NCBI GenBank assembly: GCA_964017065.1 | Contig: OZ024784.1 | Span: 1,858,598 to 1,922,597 of the forward strand | Reading direction: 5' to 3' | From: Haliclona indistincta | Lineage: Eukaryota; Porifera; Demospongiae; Haplosclerida; Chalinidae | DNA: 64,000 bases | Shown here: positions 1 to 26,500 of the stretch, in pieces | How positions within the stretch are numbered: the first letter of the stretch is position 1 | Layout: each line of letters starts with the position of its first letter | Notes under the pieces: model-generated | What the model was told of the DNA's origin: nothing | Databases searched by the model: none | The model's input: the letters and a program-made list of their open reading frames with translations, nothing else | Program-made: the position numbers and the translations under genes

Positions 1-54
1 ATGTGAGTATGATGATATCAGATGCTTGTATATCAGACAATTTTTATGTTTTAG

Positions 55-778
55 GTTGTAAATGGACTGTACTTTCTTGAAGTAAACAAGTATGTTCATC
101 GCGATGTAGCGGCAAGGAATTGTCTCGGTATAATGAAGATTTTTATGTCGAAAGTTGTTGTAAACTTCTCAATGTCTACATGTAGTTGGTTCTCGTCTTC
201 AAGTGAAGATAGCTGATTTTGGGCTCGCCAGAGGAGTCCAGCAGAAGGATTATTACAGAATCGCTGGTCAGGCGGTTCTTCCTGTGCGATGGCTAGCACC
301 TGAGTCCCTCATGTATGGAGTATTTACATCAGCTTCTGACGTCTGGTGAGTTGATATATGTATCTACTACAGAATGCAGTTATTTAAGTTCACATTGTGT
401 TGGTCTCTAGTGCTTGACATGTTTCTCTTGTTGCTGTAATAACTTAACACTCCTTAACACCATTACAGGTCATATGGAGTGCTGTTGTGGGAGATAGTTA
501 CATACGGAGGTCTACCATTAGAAAACCATGAGTCACTGGAAATTGTTGAAATGGCGCAAAAAGGTGGCATTGTCCATATATGGTATGTGCTTTAAATTGT
601 CGCTCAAAGTTGGAATGTATTTTTACAACATAGGCCTGAGGATGGTAGTGAACGACTAGGCAGTATTATGCAGCAATGTCACAACTACAACCCCGAGGAT
701 AGGCCGACCTTCTCACAAATTCTCACTCTTCTTCCAACCACAAAGTCACCGGAAAGAAAGGGAGAACAGACGGAATAA
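55..778 (+). CDS. Receptor tyrosine kinase RTK1, 3' end only (partial)
   Basis: This is the C-terminal half of a tyrosine kinase domain; the rest lies left of the window. Four exons can be joined in phase: 55-127, 186-345, 469-582 and 634-778. They encode the catalytic loop HRDVAARN (the AAR form marks receptor-type tyrosine kinases), the DFG motif in IADFGLARG, the tyrosine-bearing activation loop QQKDYYRIAGQ, WLAPESL, the SDVWSYGVLLWEI helix and the late-lobe PEDRPTF arginine. The protein ends in a short polar tail after LLP. Exon sizes 73, 160 and 114 nt are identical to those of the next gene, so the two are tandem duplicates. It should phosphorylate tyrosines on the cytoplasmic side of the membrane. 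The ectodomain and ligand cannot be seen. Confidence 0.9.
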
Positions 779-1167
779 CCCCAAGATACACTTCACAACT
801 CTCATCTGGTCATAGTTCATCAGCTGTTCAAATTTTTCCTTCTGTCATTTCACTAGTGATACAGTTTTAAACTACAGTAAATTTCATTATTTTTCTATTA
901 TTACACTACATTTGAATATTCAGACATCACACCACTGCCACCTGCCTGTATACAGTGTAGCATCGAGTATACATGTGTTACACTACTATTTTGATAATTA
1001 TTCACTACTATGGTTATTCTACCAGTATGGTGTGTGCCCAAATAGAGCCAGTGCTCTGTAAGCTAGAACAATTCTTATCACTGTCTCACACATGCTCACT
1101 GAATCAACTGCTTGCACATAACTGTATTCGTGCCTTTAAACAGTCCAAGTGTGGTAGCAGTGGTAAG
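779..1167. other. Intergenic region between RTK1 and RTK2
   Basis: This AT-rich stretch should hold the RTK1 3' UTR and the RTK2 promoter and 5' UTR. A reading frame from 973 runs into the RTK2 start, but its upstream residues are not signal-peptide-like. I see no other gene in it. Confidence 0.5.
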
Positions 1168-4100
1168 ATGGGGCTCTGTTCCTGGCTCTTCTACTGGATA
1201 GCATTGCTTCTTATGTCAGTCTGTCATACACAAGCAGAGAGAAGAGGTGAGAGAGATGTAGCATAAAGTACCAGTAGCTACTACTGCTTTGCTATACAGA
1301 CCTATCATTGATCACATATCGCTTCACAACATGCAATGAAACTGGTATGAATGGTCCTACATTTTCCCAATGTTCCTCCTACTACGAGGCTATTGGGTCA
1401 CCTATCCATCGTGATGGTCTCCTCAATGATTCTCCAAACCAGCAGGGCTATCCTGGAGGGCAGGGATTTGTCTTCCCACGCACTGGCTGGTACAATGTCA
1501 CTGTTGCTGGTGCAGCTGGAGGTCGTGGACTGTGTAACCCTGAGAAGGGTAAGGGCGTAGTGGCTAGTGGACGCCTGTATGTGAAGAAAGGAGTCAATGA
1601 TAGTGTGCTAGTGATGGTGGGACAGCAAGGGATAGGACCCTGTGATATATATCCAACCGATCCATTTTGTAACTTGGAGGTCACTAATACTACAAATGCT
1701 GCAGAATGTTATTCCAAATGGATCAACCAGACATCAGAAATGATACGGCGTTTTGTTGGTGGTAGTTCAGGTGGTGGAGCAAGTATGATATGGCCGTCGA
1801 ACAGTACTGGTCACTTTGATAGTTCTAACTCACCTTTTGTTGTGAGTGGAGGAGGAGGTGGAACATCAGTAAGACTGAACTACGCTACATTCATATTACC
1901 TCCAAACTTCACTGCAGAGGAGTATTATCTATATGTTATTAATGCAAACTACAAGTTTCGTGGACACACTGGCCTCGCTTTAGGAGTATCAGGGAATCGT
2001 CCCGAGGGCATTAATATTCCCACTGCTGGTGGTGGTGGAGGTTTCCTATTTGTGGGACAGCTGGCACTACGAATTGATGGAAAATCAATCTCTCGACCAA
2101 ACCTGTTTGCAGAGGGAGGAGTAGATTGTGCTGAGCTACACGGTACCACAGTACTGGTTCCATTCGTTAACGTCATTGGAGGATTTGGTGGAGGAGGAGG
2201 TGGTTGTGGGGAGGGAGGTGGAGGAGGCGGCTACACTGGAGGATCGGTAGTTGGTTCTAGAGAAGACATCCCTGGTGAAGGTGGTTTCTCCTTCCGTCGT
2301 GACCAAATGACAGATGAATTTGAACTACCACTAAACGAAGGTGATGGATATGTGAACATTGTTCCCTCGGACTGTGGCTGTGCTGATGAGTGCCTAGTGT
2401 TCAGAGAAGAAGCAATGTTTGAATGTATCTGCAACTCATCTATATTAGCTCCTGATGGATTTGATTGCTACTCAAGTGAGTTGAATTTTACTCATCTGGT
2501 TCATAGTTGAATTTTCCCTCACTTTAGCAACACTTCTCAGAATCAACCAGAGTGCAAGTGTCAACATAACTTTTGAGGATTTTGCACAAACCTCCACCAT
2601 AGAATATTCCCTGCTTGTCCTTTCGTTTCCATTTATAATCTACAGTATGAATATGAGTGTAAGACTCCAGAATGCTACTGAAGCAGATACTTGTGCTATA
2701 GTTTGGTTCGGGGAGAACGGAAGCCCTGTTCTAGCTACAAACAGGTTTGTTAATGAAAAGGACTATTTCACTAGATTGATACTTTTGCAAACAGGTTTCC
2801 TAGAGCTCTTGATATGCTGTCAACAATAACATCGAACAACGATGGAACCTTTACAGTGTCTGAGTCAAGCAGATTTCTGAGTCAAGGAGTGACAGTTATC
2901 TATGGCCTTGTCATCAGTACAGCGCCTTGTGTAGTAGATGGAATAATGGAAGCCAACATAAGTATACGACAAATAGACCCAGGTGAGTGTGTTAAAGAAT
3001 TTTTGATTTAATTTTGTTGCTGTTTTAGGTCCACCTACCAATTTGTCCAGTGTTTTATCAGCTTTGAACAAAAGCATTGAGAGTGTGACAGAGAATGTAC
3101 TTCATATTGAAACAGTTGATAGGTTTCGCATGATTGTATTACAAGTCATAATTCCGTTGGGAGCATCAGCAATCATTGTCTTATTTCTTGCTGCTGTTAT
3201 CATCTTGATATGCGGAGGAGTTTTACTAAGGTACGATCACACACTTATGTCTTATGCCGCCTATCGTATTACCAATCTAGAAAGTGCAGAGTGAAAAAAA
3301 CAATGCAACAGTCAAATTCTTTAAGGAGTCCGTTTCTATCAAGGAACTCGTCAGATAACGAGATGCAAATATCTCAGTTAGAACACGTGTATGTTAGCAG
3401 TAAAGCAAAGAAGAGCAGCTTAAAACCAAATGCAGCTTACTATAAGACCAAAATTTTGGTAAGCTAGCTAGCTCATGACAGAATACCATCTTCTCTTTTT
3501 TTTGCAGAATGACGGGAGCAGCACAAGCCCAGTTGTCTATGACGAACTGAGATTTGGTGACAGTATTTTTGCAGTAAGCGCATAAATTATTTTGTAGCAC
3601 ATGCAATTTTTGCTTCATTGAAGACAAGCAAAATCGGTCCATTATCAAGAATGAGAAGTCAAGCATTTACGTTCCGTCCACGATTTGGAGTGATGCCTCC
3701 GACTGTTGATTTTACACAGTACAATGCACAAAGATCTGAAAAGGTACGTTGGTGTAAAATATTTTGTCTGACTGCATATTAATTTTGCACAGGACTGGAT
3801 GTACGATAGAAGCAATCTCATATACACAAGAGAGATAGGAGAAGGAGAATTTGGAAAAGTTCTTTTAATGAAGGCAAAGGTTTGTAAACTCTGATTGTAC
3901 TGCACATGTGTCATTTTTTTTGCAGAATATTGCAGGTTATGAAGGAACACTACCAGTGGCTGTCAAGACTCTGTCCAGCACTGATGAGCATGATATTGAG
4001 AAGTTCCTGGAGGAGATTGAGTTGATGAAGAGATTCTGTCATCCCAACATTATCAGTTTGTTGGGAGTCAACTGCGTCTACAGTGAAGGAGCTCCTCTCA

Positions 4101-5003
4101 TGATACTAGAGTATATGCCCTACGGAGACTTAAAGAGTTTTCTACAGCAACATAGGTATAGTATATTAACTTATAGTGCATCAATATTATTCTGCTTAGT
4201 CCGGACAGTACAGGAAATACATTGATTTGTAAACAGCTGCAGCTGAGCTTTGCAGAAGACGTATGTTACACCATGCACTGGTTATAATGAAATAATGCAC
4301 TTTGTCTGCTATAGATTGCTCGAGCTTTAAGCTTTCTAGAATGTCACAAATATGTTCATAGAGATGTGGCTGCACGAAATTGTCTCAGTAAGTATATATT
4401 ATATCTATACTCTAGCATATATCACTTGATGCTGTATTCTAGTTGGTACTACTATGAATGTAAAATTGGCTGATTTCGGAATGGCTAGAGGTGTCAATGA
4501 GAGCGACTACTATCGTGTTGCTGGTCAAGCAATCCTTCCTGTGAGATGGCTAGCTCCTGAGTCTCTCGTATATGGAATCTTCACGTCTGCTTCTGATGTC
4601 TGGTAATAATATAGATTTAATCACTGAGAGTTCAACATGCAAACACATTAGGTCCTATGGAGTAGTTTTATGGGAGATTGGGTCTTTTGGTAAATTTCCT
4701 TTGGCAGACATGCAACCAGACGAAATTATTGAAAAAGCTGAAAGAGGAATACTGGAGCATAAAAAGCAAGTTTTGCATTAAATTTTCACTTCTTTTAGCT
4801 CTTTAATGATTTCACACAGACCAAGTGGCTGCAGTATGGAGCTATACAGCATGATTGTAAAGTGTCACAGTTTCAAAGCCGAAGAGAGACCTAGCTTTTC
4901 TGAAATTCTATTTCTACTGCCATCTTTGAACCAATCATTTGACTCTGAATCACTAGAATCTAGCAGTGATTCTGGGAGTTACTGTGAAGCTTATAAACTT
5001 TAA
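1168..5003 (+). CDS. Receptor tyrosine kinase RTK2 with ALK/LTK-like glycine-rich ectodomain
   Basis: Fifteen exons (1168-1246, 1300-2475, 2528-2744, 2795-2982, 3029-3230, 3281-3458, 3508-3573, 3624-3743, 3793-3879, 3926-4155, 4200-4260, 4315-4387, 4443-4602, 4652-4765, 4820-5003) join in phase to give 1044 residues. The start ATG precedes a clear signal peptide ([18 protein letters not shown]). The large second exon encodes a glycine-rich domain with [13 protein letters not shown] and runs of five to six glycines. An EGF-like module with CGCADEC and LAPDGFDC follows. This order, glycine-rich then EGF-like just outside the membrane, is that of ALK/LTK. A membrane helix (about 3120-3220), a juxtamembrane segment and a complete kinase follow: GEGEFG loop, VAVK lysine, [15 protein letters not shown]. 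The intron at 4766-4819 uses a GC donor. Assignment to the ALK subfamily rests on the ectodomain; the kinase placement needs a tree. Confidence 0.9.
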
Positions 5004-5195
5004 TGTTAAGTACATAATGTCAATATCTTATCAGTCATGTGAATCCATTTGTATACATTATAGCTACTACTCTTGGTGAACAATAAGTTGTAAGATAGTG
5101 TTATCTGCATGTCCTAATGTGGTCCGTCTATATCAGCTGTGAGTGGTGAGTGAGCACGTGGGTGAAGGTGTGGCTATGTGCTTGAGTAATGCAAC

Positions 5196-7759
5196 ATGGA
5201 TCTGCTGACTATAATAATCTGCTCTTCATTGCCTCTTCTGATCACAGCTGACGAATGTCAGAACTATACAACTCTACCAGAAAGTGAGTGCAGTGCTCCA
5301 CACAGGGTTGCTGGACAAGACCTGTGAGCTTCATTTTTCCAGATATAGTTTTCAATTCCACTCAGTCACTTCCAAGAGTTCTCTCACAGCTTTCAACAAT
5401 TCCAGTGCTGGTGTCACTAGTCACTATCCCAGTCCCTTATTTTCTGTTCAGTATGAAGATTGGTATACGGATACCAGATGACCTGGACCCAGAGACCAAC
5501 GTCTCATGTGCTCTGATATGGTTGGGACAAGATGGTGCTCCTGTGCGTGTGTCCAATGTTATCCACAGGTAGGTAGACATTAACTGATAAATATTTCACA
5601 CATGTGTGCACATATATATTTCTTGTAGTCCTGGTGGTACAGCAGACACGTTGACAATCATACATCCGCAACAAAATGATTCGGTATGTGACAATAAAAC
5701 AGTCACTGGTGCACTGTTGGTTGGTGAAAACTCTTGTGGTATTACTAAAGATATTAACAACACTATAAATGCAATTGTTCTAAACAACACAGGTAAAAAA
5801 TAAAAATTAATGTTTACAATAAATTAACAATATTTTGTGACTATAGCAATTAATATCAACAATTTGACTCAATTCTTGTCAAGATTTAATGCCAACAATG
5901 AAATCGAAACTCTCATCAGATCTACACTAATGGTGGAAAACACCACCTTACAACCCTTGGTCATTATTCTAATTGCAACCAGTGTTCCCGCTAGTCTGCT
6001 GCTCTGCATCACACTCACCATCTTGTGCATCATGTTCTGTTCAAGGTAACTACTGGATCCAAATTACTGACATTTTGTCATGCTTATAGATCCAAGAAAA
6101 TATCTACGTCTCATTCTCAACAACTTGATAACCTCAACCGCCCATTGCTGTCTAATTCAAAATCATGCAGTGATGTTCAATCTAGCATGGTTCCAAATCT
6201 TCTCTACAACCACGAGGTAATCTCGTGTGTACTGCATTCAAAATGTTGACAGCTCTTTCTGGGCAGGGCATGATACAACAGACGCAGGTCGTGAGAAAAG
6301 TTACTGACATTGAGCACAGTATACATAGCACATCTCATTCAAATGTCACTCACAAAACAGACAAGGTGCATTACTAACTGACAATGTGCTCACATGTGAT
6401 CATTTTGAACCACATAATTATTTGTTTATTGTTCAGAACGTTCTAGAATGGACTAGAGAAGCTAAAATTAGAAGAAAGCAAAGAGCACAATATACTTTTC
6501 GTCCAACATTTGGAATCATGGCTCCTGCAGTGGACTTTGCACTGTACAACTTACAGAGAACTGATGTAAGTAGAAAATGTCGCTAGCTAGTGAGCAGCTG
6601 ATGAAGTAGACTCTCCTCCTCAGGATTGGAAATATGATCGCTCTAATTTAGTATACCTTAGGGAAATCGGGGAAGGACAATTTGGCAAAGTTTTGCTCAT
6701 GAAAGCCAAGGTAACCACAAATCCCTAATCTTAGTTTCTAAAAATAATTTTGCTGATCCTGCAGAATATAGCAGGATTCAAGGGAAGATTGCCTGTGGCT
6801 GTAAAAACACTTACTAGCACTAGTCAGCAAGATGTGAAGAACTTTACAGAAGAGGTTGAATTGATGAAGAGATTCTGTCATCAAAATATTGTGAGTTTGT
6901 TGGGAGTCAGTTTCCATAACGAAGGAGCTCCACTAATGATATTGGAGTACATGCCTTATGGTGACCTACAAGGGTTCCTTGAAAAGCAAAGGTAGTGCAC
7001 AGTAATGATGATGTTGCTTCTTGTAATGATCTACATGTAGACACACACAACTTGTACATCTTGGTCACCTGCTATCATTTGCTAAGGATGTAAGAATGCT
7101 CCACTGGAAGTATGATCACATTATTATGTAATACACATTAGGTGGCACAGGCTCTTTCATTTCTTGAATTTAAAAAGTACATTCATAGAGATGTGGCTGC
7201 TAGAAACTGTCTAGGTAAAGTAACACTATTCGCATATCTTACATTTTTCAAAACTCTTACATGTAGTTGGTCCTTGTCTAGAAGCTAAATTAGCAGACTT
7301 TGGCATGGCGAGAAGAGTAGGGCAGGATTGGTATGTTGCTTCAGGACCTGGACTCTTCCCAGTAAGATGGACTGCTCCTGAATCGTTGACTCAGAGAGTG
7401 TACACCAGTGCATCAGATGTATGGTGAGCAGGTCCGCCTCACACACTGCACTGTACATCCACTGCACATAGGTCATACGGTGTTCTTCTCTGGGAAATAA
7501 CTACATTCGGACAACTACCTCTTAGCGGACTGGATTCGCAGGAAATAATAGACAAAGCTCATGAAGAGACTCTCCATCACACCTGGTTAGTCCTCTTGAT
7601 ACTACATGCCGTCGTCTTCATTGCAATCATGACAGGCCTCCAGCATCCTACATGCCGCTTCAAAACCTTGCTATGCAGTGTCACAATTTGAATCCGAAAG
7701 CTCGTCCTACTTTCTCCCAGATATTAGCTATAATACAAGAGATTATAACAGCTCATTAG
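5196..7759 (+). CDS. Receptor tyrosine kinase RTK3 with short ectodomain
   Basis: Fourteen exons (5196-5283, 5343-5568, 5629-5792, 5847-6045, 6090-6216, 6267-6365, 6437-6565, 6624-6710, 6765-6991, 7041-7089, 7142-7214, 7267-7423, 7472-7585, 7636-7759) join in phase to 620 residues. A signal peptide (MDLLTIIICSSLPLLIT) leads straight into the membrane-proximal domain that in RTK2 follows the EGF-like module (compare CALIWLGQDGAPV with [13 protein letters not shown]). The glycine-rich and EGF-like parts are absent. The membrane helix is near 5960-6040. The kinase has [24 protein letters not shown] and APES, so it should be active. The activation loop (QDWYVASGPG) has one tyrosine where RTK1 and RTK2 have two. 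The first intron is 59 bp and contains an apparent in-frame stop, which is intronic and not a mutation. Confidence 0.88.
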
Positions 7760-8079
7760 TTTGTTGTTGTTAAATCAAATCAAGTATGTTTTAAGTGATA
7801 GCCAATGAAAAAATATTGCTGCATATAAACTCTTATTCATTCGTGAGACCGCGCCCTACTGCTTCGTTGCAAGGTTTGAAATAACAATGAATCTATCAAT
7901 GTCTAAATTTACACAGCAGGCCCGCCTCTCACTAGTGACCACTAAAAACATGCCCTCTTGCAACTCTTGAAGCCAAATAAAAAGGACACTTGTTGAGCTT
8001 AGCAACTGAAGACTGATCTACACGAAGGATAGTAGTAGCTCGTTGCTAATGAGACTACCTGTATACTGAAGTACGTACA
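7760..8079. other. Intergenic region between RTK3 and the IGF2BP homologue
   Basis: It contains the RTK3 3' UTR and presumably the promoter and 5' leader of the next gene. No reading frame or RNA gene is recognised. Confidence 0.5.
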
Positions 8080-12752
<4,673 letters not shown>

Positions 12753-14959
12753 GCCTTGCTAAAATTCACTGTTCCTACATGGATATCTCTTCTTCACCAG
12801 TCCTCTTTTATTTGTTTTTCTTTCCCTCATTTTTACTCTTTTGTCATATCTTAGTGATATCTCAACAGAGTGTTAAGTGTGTGTACATGCTTGCGTGTAC
12901 AATATATGTGTGTGTGTGTTCCAATAACCATCCAATCATGTCCGTCTGCTGCGCTTATTTACTCACTTCTCATTATAACCTTAATTGTGGCACAATCTGT
13001 ATAATCCAGGTGATCATTACACAGTATATATTATATTATCTAGCCCAATCAATATGTGTGTGTGTTTCCAGTCTTATACCAGTGATTCAAATCATCCATA
13101 TTATTATACAGTTTCACTCCCTCCCTCTCTCACTCCCCACCGTGTACATCCGTCACTTATCACATACAACACAAGACTATGTTCCTCCTCCAGCATCCCA
13201 GCTGCCATATTTCACTTGCCTTCGTGCCGACTCTAGTTCATTCTTCCAAGAAACCAATGCCGTTTTCATGTATCATTGTCAAGACCCTCCACACAGACAC
13301 CGTAACAGCCATCATCTGTCCTATGTACAGCTTTGTCCAGCCAGTGTGGACCAGAACTCAACCAGAACATATTAAAATAGCTCTCCCCTCACTAGTACAG
13401 ACATTAATCAGTTTGTAGGTTTGTTGACTGACTTCATTAGTCTTTATTTAAAGTAGATTTTCAGTTTTATAAATTTGCAGACTACTCCTGTCGACTTTGC
13501 AAATCAAGTCGATAGCTGCTGGAAATTTTTTTTTTGAGTTGTGTAGGTTTTCTTTTACCAGGTGTGATACCATCATTTTGTCCATGTTTGGAAGAGATTC
13601 TTTACTGGTGAATGAAAAGAGTTGTCCAATTTAGTTAGCAGTACCTAGTTAGCTGTTGATTAACGAGAGGGAGGTGCTGATGCTTTGTGGTCAAATATTG
13701 GACTGGTTATTTCATTCTGATGATAAGCCTCTTTTGAGATAAAATCATCACTTGGTCAACTCTGAAGCCATGATGATGATGCTATCTCAATGATGCATGC
13801 AAGAATATATCACTGATCACATCTGGTGCGTGAGGTGACCCACATAAGGATGATGAGTAGAGTGATGATGCATTCATAATATGAATATTATATGTTAGTT
13901 TGTATTAACATTAGTGCATGAATAATCAGCACAACTACAAGACATAGAGATACCCAACTAAGGTATTAGAGAATGCCTGATGCTGTAGCTATGACATCCC
14001 ATTTCACTGAGTGGTTTATACAGGCTATCTTGAGTTTTGACAGAGCCAGTGACATTGGCTTTATTCCATAGACACCATGTGGTTTTAATGGAGGTGTGTA
14101 GGAGTGAAGTTGACACATTGCATCTGCTTCTTGGTCAATTTGAACTGTGCAGAGTAGGCAAACATCTGTTTTGTGTCTCCAGCATGTCTCATTGCCCACA
14201 ATACCATCACACAATGTAGCACACTGCCCTGGCACAACCACACCACTTACAAATTACAGGTTGACTCAGCCAGCAATCTGAAATGCTACATCCAAACTAG
14301 GTAGCTGAAGATACACACATACAAACAGAAAACTGTTATTCTTTACTTCTCAGTGTGTGATTTGTTGCTATTATATCACTCCACACAACTGGTAGGTCAA
14401 ATAGATTTTGTGATAACTTGACCTGGTTGCCATGAATACCAGCCCATCACATGATGCATGTGAATATCCATACTAGAACACAAAATCAACTTCACAAAAA
14501 CCTGCAAGCTGTCACTGGTATTCATATCATCATTCCAACCAAGTGAATCTGACAGTTACAGCTATGAAACTCATCTCTACTAGGCTATTCATTCTCAGAA
14601 CTAAGTACCAGGTAAATATAGTAAGGAGCCAAGCAACTGACAATGAATTATAGCACTACAATAGATTTGAGTGCTGAGCAATTGTAGTGATCAAAAGCAC
14701 AAAGCACCTCCTCTCATTATTACAGCTATGCACACTCTTTTACAATACACAAAGCAACATTGATTTATAGTGAGGTACCACTACATGTACACAACATGTA
14801 AATGGAGCAAGATGCTATTGTAGAGCCTTCAATACTGGATTTTCCATGTACCTGTAAGTGTGAAATTCAAGCGATTTTTTTCACATAAAACTCAAACCAA
14901 TATAAAACACAGACAACGCACATACGATTAATTTTTTCATTGATTGATATAATAATTAG
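12753..14959. other. Convergent intergenic region with 3' UTRs
   Basis: About 2.2 kb lies between the stop of the IGF2BP homologue (+) and the stop of the USP40 homologue (-). It should hold both 3' UTRs. A 234-codon frame across 12671-13375 is compositional (CT- and GT-rich runs) and I do not accept it as a gene. I see no RNA gene or mobile element. Confidence 0.5.
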
Positions 14960-23175
<8,216 letters not shown>

Positions 23176-23527
23176 TGCAGGCTAGCTAAGCGCTAGGCGT
23201 GCACGTTATAGCCACGCCCACGCCACGCCTAAATAGATATTCTTTGGCGGGTAGTAGCTGGGAATATCCCTCAGAGACTGATCAAGGCTAAGCAGAGCGG
23301 TATTCCCCAAACACTCAATAAATATTACACAAGATTCATTCACAACCAGTCCACGCTACACCACTGGCTTACCGAACGAGCAACAGGTGCTACAGCTATG
23401 TTCAACTGTTTGTCTTGAAGAAGCCAACTTGTCAAACAACCTAGGTTTGGGTAAGTGCCTATCACTGATGCTGTAGCTCAAGCTATGCGTCTTTCTCTAT
23501 TAGGTGTCGTGTGCGCTATTTGATAAG
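23176..23527. promoter_or_regulatory. Divergent promoter region, USP40 and ankyrin-pseudokinase genes
   Basis: These 352 bp separate the start codons of two oppositely transcribed genes. A likely 5' UTR splice acceptor (TTAG) for the plus-strand gene ends at 23503. No clear TATA box was found. Confidence 0.45.
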
Positions 23528-26500
23528 ATGTCTTTCGAGTCTGGTTATGACCAGCTGCTCGAGACGATACAGGAGGGCAAGCTCAAGGCTCTTGAGCGCC
23601 TCCTGTGGGACGGCAAACTATACAACGTAAACGAGAAGATACCGTTTCGATCGGAGGAAGGCAAACAGTACATTATTACGCCACTTTACTGGGCGGTCAG
23701 ATGGCGCCAGAAAGAGATCTGCAGATACCTACTCAAGAATGGCGCCAATCCCTGGAAACACATGGTCTACGATTACTACCCTCTGCACCAGGCCTGCAGC
23801 CAGGGGGACACGGCGATTGTTGAAGAGTTTATTAACTCATCAGGATGCAATCTTGATATTGTGAACATAGATTGTGACACAGCTCTGCACATTGCCTGCA
23901 TGCGAGGCCATATTGAGTGTGTCACAAAGTTGTTGCAAGCTGGAGCTAATCCTTCTCTGCGAAATGCAAAGGGACACACACCACTTGAAGCAGCTCAATA
24001 CAACAATCATGGTGATCTGTTCCCCTTGTTTAAGCAGTTTGTCAAAGGTCAGTGCATACTGTGCTGTGTGTGTGGGGGTCTATCCACTGAATCACTTGTT
24101 ATTGTCTTGTGGGCTGATAGCATTGTAGCTAATGCCAATGCTTGGAAGCCAACATTTGGGGAAATGATCCGTTTACAATCAGAAAATAGCTGAACAACAC
24201 TTGAGCTCCGTGATCACAATGTATCCTTGAGGAAGTGATCAACAAATGCTACAATCATTGTAGCCATGGGCTTCAATTAGGCAACAACCCTGCTAGCTTC
24301 CTTCATCGAGATATATAAGAGGCCGGCTTTTCTAGTAGAGGTTGGCCTTCTTTCAGTTTGGGAAATTTTGATTCCAAGAGGTAACCAGGGAGCCTGCCAA
24401 CTACAGGTAGCTTTACCTAGGTAAACGTTGAACAGGGAAACTGTGGCTTGCCTGTACAAATTGAAACTTCGTTGCTTAGCTGTAGCGATGGCTAGTGGCT
24501 ATTCGACACACCCATTCACGTGCTGCAGATTATTGTGGGCCTCCACTAACTACTCTTTCCTGTTGTGAATTGCTCCATGTCTGATCAATGTACACTGAAC
24601 ATTGTGTCCAACTCCTACACTGTTTGTAGGACACTATTAATGATTTGTCTGTTTTCATCAACAACTTGTAAACTGTCATGTCCTGGTGCAGGCACCTTTA
24701 TCAACCTGTTCCGCCCTTGCTTGCTTGATTAAAATACAATTGTGCTCTGTGAATACTGTAGTGGCTGAGCGGTACTTCACCGTCTTGGTGTTTGCATGCA
24801 AAGTGTTTGTGGTGATGTACAGGTGCGGTTAGTACACTCGCGCAGGTGGTACGCTAACCTGGTAGTTTCCCCTAGAATATAAACTGCTTGTAGTGTATGT
24901 AGTACATGTGTACTAGCTGTTTTTGATAGCATGTCTTTTAGGCTTCGCTGGTTATAATACTCAAGTGGCAGCTCTCGCCAGTATATAAGCCAGTGTACAC
25001 ATGTTGTACACACTTGTCCTCCTGGACCTGCTCACATTACACTCTTGCCAAATGTTGCTGAGTAGGTAAATATCCAATCACCTTCTAGCCTGGCCTCTGA
25101 AAAATACCCTACTTTTCAGCTTCCTTTGATGTGCAGTATGAGTTTCTAGTGAACATTGTCTATTGGTTGTAGTGTTTACCTGCTAGACTGACCACTTCTA
25201 TGCCTCTAGTCTTTGATCTTTAGACCAGAGCATCAGACAAAAATTGTCTACTGTCTAGCCAATCTCATTGAAGGCAGAATGGTCCCATGGACTCAGTGTG
25301 CATAGTTCAACTATTCTGCTTCTGTTGTGGTGCAGTATTCACACATGAGCAGGCTAGCGGCCAATTAGCTGGTCTTGATCTTATGGAATCAAGATTATTA
25401 ATTTTAGAGCACAATAGGTGACCTCAACTTTTTGGGTTCCTGTAACCATGGGTTTTGCAACTAGGGAGTAGGTGTGGTAGCAATTGAAACTATCAATACC
25501 TTGATTGGGTAATACAGATTACCAGACAGCTCAAATCCAGCGATGGAGCCGACCTCATAAACTCTGAGGTACAGGTCATGATTTGGACTTTTCCCCTGCC
25601 TTGTGATAGCGAAATCAGAGCAGTGTGTTCTGCTGACAGTAGGCATGAGGTCAGGTGACCCTCTGTATGGTATAAAATATTAATGGTGCTCCACCTAGTT
25701 AATATTTCCTGTAAATTGATTACTGGGACTTATTAAGTTTACATTAATATCTTCAATTTATTCCCTGGTGCTTTGAACAGGAAGGTATAGCTGAGTGACG
25801 TGCACACTCACTGTCTAATTCTTAAACAAACCAAGCATTGACACGCACGCACACAATGTACACACACCAGTGGGTCACTGTCGTTTGTACACTAACTCTC
25901 CTGCGTGGTTCTTTCCCTCGAGTTCAGAGGCGGCTATCTGTAATAGAAACAACAACTGAACTGTTTGTTAAACAGCCTCATACACTTTACACAGAGCACT
26001 TTTAATAGTGCCAGCTTGTTTATGTGTACCTAGTAAACATGCCTCTAGCTGTGGCTTCCCTTTGTTAAATAAACAATTTCTGTTTCCCTTCTCTTTGTGT
26101 AGGTATTGAAGACAGCTCTCCTAAAAAATGGAATGATGAGCATCCACCTAAAGTGCCATCGCCCGAACGAGTTCTGGAGCGACGTCGATCACACAGCTCT
26201 ATAGCTCGAATTCACTCCTTCCCTAAATCTCCTCGACCTAACTCGCTTCAAGACTATCCACAACAACTCCAAGACTACCATACCTCTTTTGCGCCTTCCT
26301 TTCTTCCTCATGCTCAAAAACTGACCAGCTCTCGGGAAGAGAACAGCTGTCAGCGTAGCAGAGTGGACATCAAAGGCACGTCTCCTCGTCCCTATCGTAG
26401 TCACAGCAACCGAGATCCATCGAGAGCACGATTGAATCAGTCACCACTTACTCGTCGCAAAGTATCTCCAGCGAAACCGATGCTCGGGCAATACTCGCAT

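Noticed and set aside
1448..2434. Minus-strand frames opposite the RTK2 glycine-rich exon
   Set aside because: They are antisense shadows of GGN codons, proline- and serine-rich, without splice or motif support.
5284..5342. Apparent frameshift and stop near the RTK3 start
   Set aside because: The segment has GT...AG ends (59 bp) and removing it restores phase with the paralogous domain, so it is an intron.
13966..14241. 91-codon minus-strand frame between IGF2BP and USP40
   Set aside because: No motif, no splice partners and no match to neighbouring genes.
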